Assembly: GCF_031954525.1 (NCBI RefSeq)
Contig: NZ_CP134868.1
Span: forward strand, 124,001 to 188,000
Reading direction: 5' to 3'
DNA: 64,000 nucleotides
DNA from: Dyella sp. BiH032
Lineage (GTDB): Bacteria; Pseudomonadota; Gammaproteobacteria; Xanthomonadales; Rhodanobacteraceae
Within the stretch, counting starts at the first letter, position 1. Each line of letters opens with the position of its first letter. The position numbers and the translations under genes are program-made. Of the stretch, positions 36,995-44,608 are shown piece after piece. The notes under the pieces were generated by a model. The model did no database searches. It saw nothing but the letters and a program-made list of their open reading frames with translations, and was not told the origin of the DNA.

Positions 36995-37879
36995 ATGGAC
37001 CGGCCCGTGACGACTCCTACCGACGAAGTCAGCCAAGAACTGCAGCGCGCCTACACCTACTTCAACAATTCCTTGTTTGGAGGCACGCTGCCCAACACGA
37101 TCGTGCTTTCGTACCAGCGCGAAAGTAACTCGTTCGGGTTCTACCGCAAGCGTCAGTACGTTCACCGATCGCGTCGTGAAACAGGCGAGCTTGCCCTCAA
37201 CCCGAGTTGGCTGCCGGTGCGCAGCCTCACGGAGAGCCTCGCGACCATGGTGCATGCCATGTGCCGACTCCAGCAAAGCTTGGTTGGCCAGCACCAAAGT
37301 CGACCCAGCTATCACAACCGTGAACTGGCCAACTACTTGAAGCAAGTTGGACTATTACCGCGCGTCGACGGCGATCCTAACGGCAAGGAGACCGGCCATC
37401 GCGTCGGTCATGTCATCGAGGAGGGCGGCCCCTTCGACGTGGCGTGCCGCAAGCTGCTCGCGGAGGGCTTCGCATTTTCTTGGGTCGATCGCCACGCGGC
37501 GGCGCTGCCCCACACGGCCACGCCCGAACAGGCGCGCGCTCCACGCCTCGGCGACCACGACACCACGGAGGAACCGCTGCCCAATGCCCCCGTCGCCGAG
37601 GTGCCACCACCGCCGCTGCCCGAGCCGGCGTACGCTTCGCTTCAGGACAAGCTCGTGTACCGCGAGCCGACGCCCGCCGGCAGCCGCCGAAAGTACCAGT
37701 GCCCGGGCTGTCGCACACCATTCTGGGGCGGCCACGGCATCGAAGCGAAGTGCGTCCCGTGCGACCGCTACTTTGCCGACGTGGATCCAGCTTCGGCAAA
37801 GGCACGTCCCGTTCGCCGCAAGCTCCGGCCCGTACGACACCAGGCCAATACCCGGCCGCGCGCAAACCGGACGCGATAG
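36995..37879 (+). CDS. SprT-like protein with degenerate metallopeptidase motif
   Basis: Start at ATG 36995. The 294-residue product has the SprT-like layout. LQRAYTYFNNSLFGGTLP opens it, ALNPSWLP follows, then a helix where active relatives have HExxH, then YHNRELANYLKQVGLLP. A C-terminal zinc ribbon has CPGCRTPFWG and CVPCDRYF. The expected HEMVH is HAMCR here (H87, A88, M89, C90, R91): the catalytic Glu and second zinc His are both lost, so it should be inactive as a protease. H107 in YHNRE is retained. SprT/SPRTN-like proteins act on DNA-protein crosslinks; this may keep only a DNA- or protein-binding role. Confidence 0.75.
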   Translation: MDRPVTTPTDEVSQELQRAYTYFNNSLFGGTLPNTIVLSYQRESNSFGFYRKRQYVHRSRRETGELALNPSWLPVRSLTESLATMVHAMCRLQQSLVGQHQSRPSYHNRELANYLKQVGLLPRVDGDPNGKETGHRVGHVIEEGGPFDVACRKLLAEGFAFSWVDRHAAALPHTATPEQARAPRLGDHDTTEEPLPNAPVAEVPPPPLPEPAYASLQDKLVYREPTPAGSRRKYQCPGCRTPFWGGHGIEAKCVPCDRYFADVDPASAKARPVRRKLRPVRHQANTRPRANRTR

Positions 37880-38015
37880 TTACTGTGCCTTCTGGCAGGA
37901 GCCCATTTGAGCGGGGCTTGCGCGTAACGTGGGAGAATGCCCCGGATGCGCGCGCGGCCGGGACGATCCATTCCCAAATGCCATCATTTACATTCGTTTG
38001 CGTCGGAGTCGCCTG

Positions 38016-38807
38016 ATGACAGTCGTTCAAACTGGACCGCGGTGTGACATCAAGATCGCAGACCTCGCGCCTATCCCGCTTGGATCTCTGGTCCTTATCG
38101 CCAGTCATTATCGCGACTGGCGCGACGCAGCCTTAGTACGGGCAGCGGCAAATGGGTCAGGAACAGGAGGCATTCTCTACTTGGCTCTGTCCGAGCACCC
38201 TGGTGTTGCGCTAGACCGGTGGCAAAACGAGTTAGCTCGCCGTATCGAGTCACTGGCGCGGCAAGCGGCCGACAAGGAGCACGGAGAGCACGAGCCTTCC
38301 TATGACGACGCGTCCAAGATTCATCTTGACGCCTCGTGGCGAACGGCGCGGGCCGCCACCATCGATCGAGAGCAACAGCAACTCTGGCGGCTCGTGGAAG
38401 CGATCGATATTTCGATTGAGTCGGTTGCGCGACCGACCGTCCAGGCCATTTCGAGGACGATCACTCCCATCGCCGGCAGTACGCGCATGCTTGTCGTAGA
38501 CGACATGGCATCTATGCGGCGCTCGAACGGAACTTCAGGTTCACCGCGGATGGCGGGAGAACATGCCCGCGCCTTGAAGGACTTGGCCGTCGAGCTCAAC
38601 ATTCTGGTGCTTGCGGGTCTAAGTGCCCCTCAAGTCTTTGAGAAAAACCGCAAGGAGCAGGTGGAGCGGTTCGTCTCGCCAAGTGATTTCGCCTCGCTGG
38701 GCCAACCCGACGCCGCAGCAGACGCCGTCATAACGGCTGTCGAGGGCTACCACGGATACGAAGAATCCATCGTCACTGCTCGCTACGGATCGGTCAGGCG
38801 TCGCTGA
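38016..38807 (+). CDS. DnaB-core-like protein lacking Walker A
   Basis: ATG 38016 is the likely start in a longer frame. The 263-residue product aligns by eye with the helicase core of the DnaB encoded at 2054-3445. GSLVLIASHYRDWRDAALVR occupies the Walker A position but has no GKT. LVVDDMASM matches Walker B. EHARALKDLAVELNILVLAG matches the following helix and strand, and the later FVSPSDFASLGQPDAAADAV resembles the SDLRESGAIEQDAD segment. No N-terminal domain is present. It is probably an inactive or regulatory paralogue that might join or poison a helicase ring. The assignment is my own alignment, not a search result. Confidence 0.5.
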   Translation: MTVVQTGPRCDIKIADLAPIPLGSLVLIASHYRDWRDAALVRAAANGSGTGGILYLALSEHPGVALDRWQNELARRIESLARQAADKEHGEHEPSYDDASKIHLDASWRTARAATIDREQQQLWRLVEAIDISIESVARPTVQAISRTITPIAGSTRMLVVDDMASMRRSNGTSGSPRMAGEHARALKDLAVELNILVLAGLSAPQVFEKNRKEQVERFVSPSDFASLGQPDAAADAVITAVEGYHGYEESIVTARYGSVRRR

Positions 38808-38884
38808 CGAAGATGGCGTAAGGCTCTCGCGCGACAGTGCATCGGAGCTGTTCGCCAATCCACTTTCAGCCTAATGGAGCAAGC

Positions 38885-39571
38885 GTGGTCCCAGCAGCAG
38901 AGCTCAATTTCTACTTGGCCGACAACGAGTTCTTCTTGGTTCACTGCATAGGTGTTGCCAAGGGCATCGGCACGGACGCTACGAACGCACTCGGGCCGGT
39001 GGAACGACTTCAAGTCGCGTATCGACGCAGGAACCAAATCGAGATTTCGTGTTCCATAGTGCTCGGCGGCGATATGTACAACCCGAGCGTCGGATGCATG
39101 AACTACTACGGCCCCATTGGGCTCGTGGTTGGGCCCTTCGATGATGCGTCCGTTGGGGCCGCGTTTGCGCAAGGTAGCACGCAGCAGGACCCCGACAGTC
39201 CGGACCGGCGCATGTATCCGGAACACCTGAGGGCCCAGTCAATTAATTGCATCCACAATGCAGTAACGCAGCGTGGAGAATACGATTGCAATGAAGTGAC
39301 GCTCTTTCGCTACAACGTGTACGGTGTCTTTCTCCAAGAATGGATGCGTGTTGTTGATCATCGCACCGGGCAGGAAATGGACATCACAGACGAGATGGTT
39401 CACCACGAACTACCCGGCATTCCCGTGTTTCGCATTGGCTACGGCAAGCTTTACGAGTGCAATTGGGATCCGGCCGCCAAGGTTTTCACCAACGGGCGTC
39501 GCGTACTAGCTCGCAGCCTTTATCCTCTCGCCCAGTCAGACGTTGAGTTGCTAGGACCGATACCTGCGTGA
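38885..39571 (+). CDS. hypothetical protein (228 aa)
   Basis: GTG 38885 after GGAG is preferred over GTG 38837. The 228-residue product is mixed alpha/beta with several Cys and Tyr (MNYYGPIGLVVGPFDD near residue 75), no signal peptide and no span. No family is recognised. It sits in a same-strand run between the DnaB-like gene and a DUF6998-type gene. Confidence 0.5.
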   Translation: MVPAAELNFYLADNEFFLVHCIGVAKGIGTDATNALGPVERLQVAYRRRNQIEISCSIVLGGDMYNPSVGCMNYYGPIGLVVGPFDDASVGAAFAQGSTQQDPDSPDRRMYPEHLRAQSINCIHNAVTQRGEYDCNEVTLFRYNVYGVFLQEWMRVVDHRTGQEMDITDEMVHHELPGIPVFRIGYGKLYECNWDPAAKVFTNGRRVLARSLYPLAQSDVELLGPIPA

Positions 39572-39580
39572 GCCCGGGCC

Positions 39581-40372
39581 GTGCCAATGCACCTGGAGCC
39601 AACTGGCCCTGCTGAGATCTCGATTCCCTACCCGCCTCAGGACCATGCACCCATGGCACTCACTCAGATGCAGCAACTACAAAGTCTCGGCGAAGCGCTC
39701 GCGTGGCTGGAACGGGAACTCAACTGGGGTGTCGAGGCCAAAGCTCTTCCGCACCTCTGCGGGCGCATCGGTGAGTTGTATGCCTGCGTGCTCACCAACG
39801 GCCAGATGGCACTGCAGGCGAACCAGCGCGGCTACGACGTCGTGAGCGCCGCCGGCGAACGGGTGAGCGTAAAGACCACCACGCGCAGCCTTCCCTGTCA
39901 GATTCCGTTCAACGCCAACACGCTGTCCGAGGTGGACCGAGTCGTGGTGGTGCGCATCAATACGGAAGATATGCAGGTTGAGCAGGTCTACGACGAGCTA
40001 TCTTCGGTCGCGCGGACGGCTATGGCCGGTCGCGAAGGCGGCAAGCTCATGCTGACAGTGCGCGGCTTAGCCTCGCCTCCGGGCGAGGCTAAGCCATTGG
40101 CCGTTGCGCGCGAGGCTTTCCACAACGGCTCTAAAGTCGTTGAGCTAGAGAACGGCACGATCCAGGTCTGGTCCTCAGGACAGCTTGTCGAGCCGACGAA
40201 ACCCGCGTTGCGCGAGATGGCGAAAGGCCTAGGGATAACCCTCACAAACGGCAGCGGCAACGAATACAACACCCGCACGTTAGGTAGCCACGTCCTCGAT
40301 GCGCTCTATGAGCGCGGTGATCATGTGCTTCCAATGGCTGCCCCCGGCCCGTCGACTTCCTTCATCGGCTGA
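39581..40372 (+). CDS. DUF6998-type protein, possible nuclease fold
   Basis: GTG 39581 or ATG 39587 are both possible starts; the conserved part begins near residue 33. LAWLERELNWGVEAKALPHL, then GRIGELYACVLTNGQMA and GYDVVSAAGERVSVKTTTRS resemble the DUF6998 family. The D...ERVSVKTT pattern is compatible with a PD-(D/E)XK-like active site, but this is inference. The C-terminus is about 120 residues longer and unrecognised. It ends 120 bases before a hairpin-controlled small gene. Confidence 0.6.
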   Translation: MPMHLEPTGPAEISIPYPPQDHAPMALTQMQQLQSLGEALAWLERELNWGVEAKALPHLCGRIGELYACVLTNGQMALQANQRGYDVVSAAGERVSVKTTTRSLPCQIPFNANTLSEVDRVVVVRINTEDMQVEQVYDELSSVARTAMAGREGGKLMLTVRGLASPPGEAKPLAVAREAFHNGSKVVELENGTIQVWSSGQLVEPTKPALREMAKGLGITLTNGSGNEYNTRTLGSHVLDALYERGDHVLPMAAPGPSTSFIG

Positions 40373-40463
40373 GTGGTTCGCGCTCATGGGGCCGCCGCAG
40401 CCGGAAAACCCCCGACGCTGATCGCGTCGTTTCCGAGCGCTGTGGATCCTGACCTTGCCTATC

Positions 40464-40486
40464 GTCTCCTGACCATTCAAGGAGAC
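40464..40486 (+). promoter_or_regulatory. hairpin sequestering the ribosome-binding site of the next gene
   Basis: GTCTCCT (40464-40470) is perfectly complementary to AGGAGAC (40480-40486) with a nine-base loop. The second arm contains the AAGGAG ribosome-binding site of the ATG at 40494. Folded RNA would hide it, giving translational control. Confidence 0.55.
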
Positions 40487-40493
40487 AATTCCC

Positions 40494-40700
40494 ATGAGCA
40501 ATCCGAAGATCGACAACATCCTCGCTGATCCGGGGGCCTCGAACTGGCTGAAGGACGCTCTACGCTCGGCACTGACGCGCGACCCTGTGGACGCTGCGAA
40601 CGACGCCTCTACCTTGAAGAACGTCCTCGAGGACCGATGCGACGAGGTAGTCGATGCGGCATGGGACGAACATTGCTCCAGGTTGGCAGGGGTTGCTTGA
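40494..40700 (+). CDS. small hypothetical protein (68 aa)
   Basis: The 68-residue acidic product has two probable helices and no motif. Its ribosome-binding site is inside a perfect hairpin. The stop is one base before the next ATG, so translation of the DsbD-domain gene is probably coupled to it. Confidence 0.55.
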   Translation: MSNPKIDNILADPGASNWLKDALRSALTRDPVDAANDASTLKNVLEDRCDEVVDAAWDEHCSRLAGVA

Positions 40701-40701
40701 G

Positions 40702-41148
40702 ATGGGTCATTTCCTCATTGCCGCACTCGCGGCAGCGGCTCTCGCCCCCCTTACGTCGCACGCCGGCGACCTTCTCGATGCCCCCGAGGCATTTAGAGTG
40801 GCCCACTCCGCCCGGGTCGGGCAGACCCTCTACGTGACATGGGACGTTGAGCCGGGCTACGCCGTGTACCGCGAGCGCATCCACGTGCGTGATGGAGGCA
40901 CCGGTCGTGTGCGCGGTGCTGCCCAACTCCCAGCTGGCCAGCTTGTCGACGATGGCCTCGGCAATCAATCGGAGGAGTACCTGGATACCTTCACGATGGC
41001 CATCCCTCTGACAGAAGGTGCCGCCGGCGACATCTCGGTGACCGTGCAGGGCTGCCACCAGGAAGAGCCACAGGTCTGCTTCCAACCCATGACCATCAAA
41101 CTGTCCGTGGATGACATCGGTTTGACGTCGCCGCGCAGCGCAGGCTAA
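40702..41148 (+). CDS. orphan DsbD N-terminal-domain protein
   Basis: The 148-residue product has a signal peptide (residues 1-21, ending SHAGD). An immunoglobulin-like domain follows that matches the N-terminal domain of DsbD: VTWDVEPGYAVYRERI near residue 48, LPAGQLVDD, and VQGCHQEEPQVCFQP with the two redox cysteines near 118-127. In DsbD this domain passes electrons to periplasmic DsbC or DsbG. Here the membrane and C-terminal domains are absent. It may serve the Cys-rich transfer proteins TraN and TraU encoded nearby, but that is inference. Confidence 0.75.
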   Translation: MGHFLIAALAAAALAPLTSHAGDLLDAPEAFRVAHSARVGQTLYVTWDVEPGYAVYRERIHVRDGGTGRVRGAAQLPAGQLVDDGLGNQSEEYLDTFTMAIPLTEGAAGDISVTVQGCHQEEPQVCFQPMTIKLSVDDIGLTSPRSAG

Positions 41149-41210
41149 ATGCCGAGCGTTTGGACCAGCGGCTCACCTCAGCGGCGATCCACCACACCAA
41201 GGAGAAGTTG

Positions 41211-41804
41211 ATGGCAGGGATAAGCAAGAAATTCGGGCAGGGCCTGGCGGGTCTCGCCATTGGACTCGTGGTTCTTGGCGCGTTTGTTGGCAAGGACGAC
41301 AACCACCGTGGCAGCGAGGATGCGCCGATGCCCAAGGTTGCTCCCTCGCCCTACGCAAAGCTTGAGAAACTGCACAAGGTGATCTCAGTGCGCCCACTGG
41401 ACTCGGCCACGAAACAGGTGACCATCGCCATTCGGCAGGACTCGATCTTCTCCGGCGGCAACCAGGCTAAGGACGTGCTCGAGCACGCACGCAAGGATCT
41501 CGCCGACGTCCCGTACGACACGATCGCGGTGCAGATGGTTGAGCAGCTCGTCGACAAGTACGGTCGCGAGTTTGAAAAGCCGATTCTTCAACTTACGTAC
41601 GCGCGCGCAGATGTCGAGGCGATCAACTACGACCGCGTCATCGGTTGGAACGTCCTGAACGTCGCTAAGGTGACGTCACTTGATCCAATCTCGGGGCACA
41701 TTGTCGACCAGGAGTGCTTCGGGGATGACGGGATGGCCCGCGACAACCTTAAGTACGCACGCGAGTTCTGCTTGAAAGCCCGTCTGGCCCCGCCGGACGC
41801 CTGA
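41211..41804 (+). CDS. membrane-anchored hypothetical protein (197 aa)
   Basis: ATG 41211 follows AAGGAG. The 197-residue product has an N-terminal hydrophobic segment (residues 8-25, GLAGLAIGLVVLGAFVG), probably a membrane anchor, then a soluble mixed alpha/beta domain with two cysteines. I do not recognise it. It is the last + strand gene before the convergent transfer operon. Confidence 0.55.
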   Translation: MAGISKKFGQGLAGLAIGLVVLGAFVGKDDNHRGSEDAPMPKVAPSPYAKLEKLHKVISVRPLDSATKQVTIAIRQDSIFSGGNQAKDVLEHARKDLADVPYDTIAVQMVEQLVDKYGREFEKPILQLTYARADVEAINYDRVIGWNVLNVAKVTSLDPISGHIVDQECFGDDGMARDNLKYAREFCLKARLAPPDA

Positions 41805-41877
41805 GACGCCGCGACGGCGCGCCCGATTGCGGCCATAGGCTCGATGCGCGCCACCAAGCTCATCCACAACTTCGGCT

Positions 41878-42393
41878 TCAGGGGGCCCGCGAGTCCTTCG
41901 ATTCGGGGCGAGACGCCTGGGTCGCCGCAGCGCGCTTCTTGGCCCCACGCCATAGCAATCCAGCAACAACCCCTCCCCTGCCGACCAAGCGAGACGCCTC
42001 GTCATCCGCTTCGAACGCGCGTCGAGCCCGCCCAAGCCACGCCACCCACACAGCCAGACCGACGCCGGCGCTGCAGGCCAGAAGCTCAGCGCCGCGGATC
42101 GTGCCGAGCATCAGGAACGCGCCCAGGCAGAGTAACGCTCCGGCGGATGCGACAAGGTGACCACGCACCACCCTGCCCCACGCGATCGCCAGCAGAGACC
42201 TTCGTGCGTACGAGGGAGCACCCAGGAGCGCCCTCCTGACCATCAGTCGGCCAAACGCGACGGTGACATCGCCAAAGAGCGCCGAAACGATCCACGGTGC
42301 CACGACAACCCGCGGCGATACCCACGGGCCCCAGCGAGTGGGCCGCCGCGCGCGCAAATCGTCGAAGTCACTCTGCCAAAGCTCTAGGCTCAT
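41878..42393 (-). CDS. membrane protein at the end of the transfer operon (171 aa)
   Basis: The start overlaps the stop of the preceding gene (ATGA). The 171-residue product has one Leu/Ala-rich span near residues 80-125 that may be two helices (ASAGALLCLGAFLMLGTIRG and GVGLAVWVAWLGRARR), flanked by basic segments. It has no known motif. It is the most distal visible gene of the minus-strand tra operon. Confidence 0.6.
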   Translation of the reverse strand: MSLELWQSDFDDLRARRPTRWGPWVSPRVVVAPWIVSALFGDVTVAFGRLMVRRALLGAPSYARRSLLAIAWGRVVRGHLVASAGALLCLGAFLMLGTIRGAELLACSAGVGLAVWVAWLGRARRAFEADDEASRLVGRGGVVAGLLWRGAKKRAAATQASRPESKDSRAP

Positions 42394-43202
42394 AGCGTCG
42401 CGGCAGTAGCCCCGTTGTCGACCGCGAGTGTCGGCCCGGCGCGCCAGAGGTCGCGACTCGACTCAATATTGCTCTTGTTGAGTCGCAGCGCTGCCTTGTC
42501 CTCGTACTGGATAATCGGCTGCCCACCGCACACGTGACCCTGGCCAAACCAGATCACGCCATTGCGAATCCAGGTCAGCCCATGCGGGCCCGCGACGAAG
42601 GCGTCGCGATCGACCGTCCAGCGCGCTTCGCCGTTCTCCAGCACCACCGTGGACCGATACTTGTAACGAGCCCCCGATCGCTCCTTCCACGCAGCGTCGA
42701 GAAGCCTCTCCAGCGCCTCGACGTGGGTGAGCTGGTACACCATCTTGATCCGCTCGGATACGCCGGCGTCGGTCAGCAGCCTCCCGTTGAGCTTGTTGAT
42801 TGCCGCGTCCTCATCGGACTGCGCCCCACTCGTCTCGCTGAAGCGGTCGAACAAGTCACGCATAAGATGGATGCCATACAGCGCGCAGGCCTCGAGCATC
42901 GCGAGGTAGTCGGGCTGGAACCAGGCTTCGTTCACTTCCTCGGTGGCCGCCGGCACGTCAAACGGGTCCACCACCGCCGTTAGGCAGCGCAACAGGAACG
43001 CTCTGCGGTCGGTGTCGGTGGGCGCGCCCTTGGCCTGGCCACTCTCTTTGAACGCCTGGCGGATAGCTGTGAGCAGCCCCTGATGGAGCAGATCCGGGTG
43101 ACTCAGGAGCCATTGGCGGATCGTTCGCCCGGAGCTGACGGGAAGGCAGTCGGTGATGTTCTCCACGAACATCGGCAAAGCGGCGGTGGTCAGTACAGCC
43201 AT
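42390..43202 (-). CDS. hypothetical protein of the transfer operon (270 aa)
   Basis: ATG 43202, two bases after the preceding stop. The 270-residue product is largely helical at first, then beta-rich, with no signal peptide or span and no motif I know. It lies between the second TraN-like gene and the terminal membrane gene, each joined tightly. A role in transfer is inferred from position only. Confidence 0.55.
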   Translation of the reverse strand: MAVLTTAALPMFVENITDCLPVSSGRTIRQWLLSHPDLLHQGLLTAIRQAFKESGQAKGAPTDTDRRAFLLRCLTAVVDPFDVPAATEEVNEAWFQPDYLAMLEACALYGIHLMRDLFDRFSETSGAQSDEDAAINKLNGRLLTDAGVSERIKMVYQLTHVEALERLLDAAWKERSGARYKYRSTVVLENGEARWTVDRDAFVAGPHGLTWIRNGVIWFGQGHVCGGQPIIQYEDKAALRLNKSNIESSRDLWRAGPTLAVDNGATAATL

Positions 43203-43204
43203 GA

Positions 43205-44608
43205 TCAGTTCTCCGACGGACGCAGGTCGACGTCCACATTGGTGTAGGGCGTGACCGTAGCGCCGCCCGTGGGCTGGCTGAGCACGATCTTGAAGGTTCG
43301 CTTGTCGCTTCCGCTGAAGGCCGATGTCGGGACGGAGACAGTCTTCTCACCCACATCGCCTTGGCTCCAGTAGATGGTCTGACTCACACCGCTGAAATCT
43401 CGGCCATCGGTGGCAGTCCCGGATTGCGTGTTGAACACGACCGACACCATGCCGGTACCGCCGTTGCGGCTCATCGAAATCACCGCCGGCTTGCCGCTGT
43501 CGAAGCTGTAATAGCCGGTAGTGAACGTAATCTGCCCCGGACCAGTCGGCGTATCGGTGGCCTGAGTTGGCAGTGTCTTGGAAAGGTCGTCGTTGATTGA
43601 TGCCGTTGAGCCCTGATAGTCCATCGACTCAAGGTGCTGATCAGTGCGCTGACTCACGGGGATGCGGCTCGGATCGCCATACGTACTACCGGCACCGGTA
43701 TAGAGCGACTCCGCAGCGTTGGGATCCATCACGTCGTCCGGAAGGAACCCTCCCATTTGCATTCGCCCGATCATCTCGTTGGTGTCAATCTGGTCCAGCG
43801 CGCCGCCCGACAGCTGTGCAACCGATAGCCCGGCACAGTTAGGGTGCTTGGCGTCACCCATGTCACCAATACCGCGAGACATCATGTCTTCGCGCATGAT
43901 GCGAGTGATCGGTGAGTTGAAGCAGCAGTACAGCTCCTTCTTCACCAGGCATACGCCGAGGACCTTGCTCTGGCACTTGGAGCCAAGGTAGTGGCACGTC
44001 CCCACCTGCTTCTGGACCGCGACCTCGAAATCTGAGTCGTCACAGTACCAGCCAAGCTTTGGCTTGACGTTTGTATTCTGGCCATCCATGAACGCGTCGT
44101 TCGCCTGACCAATACTCCCAAAGCCCGTGTCCGTCGGCGTCGCGCCACCACCGGTTAGGTTTTCAAAGGAAGAGGTAAACGTGGAGTTGAGATCCCAGTG
44201 ATCTGCACCCCCCTGCATCTGATTCCACGCCCCTTGGACGTGGTCAATGAGCTTGCTTGCGTCAAATGCAGTCGACTGCTTCTGCGTCTTCCGATACTGG
44301 TCCCACCAATCCTTCTGGGGGTCCGGCACGGTTTTCTTGCAGCACTTTAGAAGGCCGCCCAGCATGTTCTTGCAGTCAAGGCGCTTGCCCGCGAAAAAGC
44401 TAATGCGATTGAGGTCGAACCCGTCGAGGGATTTGACGCCACCCATGCCTTCCGGCAGCGGAGTATCAGCTGGAATGCCCCACTGCGTGGCCTCGGTCGG
44501 CGACCAACCAGGCTGCACCGTAGTCCCGCCGGAAGACTGAGCGAACGCGGTACCAACCGCCGCGGTTACCGTCGCCAACGCGGCAAGCCGAAGAATCAAC
44601 GATTTCAA
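43205..44608 (-). CDS. traN: TraN-like protein, second part, with Calx-beta domain
   Basis: TTG 44608 overlaps the preceding stop (TTGA) and follows AGGAGG, giving a clean signal peptide (MKSLILRLAALATVTA). The 467-residue product contains the C-terminal TraN signature: CKNMLGGLLKCCKK, GTCHYLGSKCQSKVLGVCL, KKELYCCFNSPITRIM and later NCAGLSVAQL. The last 105 residues, including YYSFDSGKPAVISMSRNG and GTATDGRDFSGV, look like a Calx-beta domain, which is not part of classical TraN. TraN is an outer-membrane mating-pair-stabilising protein. It appears to work with the product of the gene before it. Confidence 0.85.
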   Translation of the reverse strand: MKSLILRLAALATVTAAVGTAFAQSSGGTTVQPGWSPTEATQWGIPADTPLPEGMGGVKSLDGFDLNRISFFAGKRLDCKNMLGGLLKCCKKTVPDPQKDWWDQYRKTQKQSTAFDASKLIDHVQGAWNQMQGGADHWDLNSTFTSSFENLTGGGATPTDTGFGSIGQANDAFMDGQNTNVKPKLGWYCDDSDFEVAVQKQVGTCHYLGSKCQSKVLGVCLVKKELYCCFNSPITRIMREDMMSRGIGDMGDAKHPNCAGLSVAQLSGGALDQIDTNEMIGRMQMGGFLPDDVMDPNAAESLYTGAGSTYGDPSRIPVSQRTDQHLESMDYQGSTASINDDLSKTLPTQATDTPTGPGQITFTTGYYSFDSGKPAVISMSRNGGTGMVSVVFNTQSGTATDGRDFSGVSQTIYWSQGDVGEKTVSVPTSAFSGSDKRTFKIVLSQPTGGATVTPYTNVDVDLRPSEN

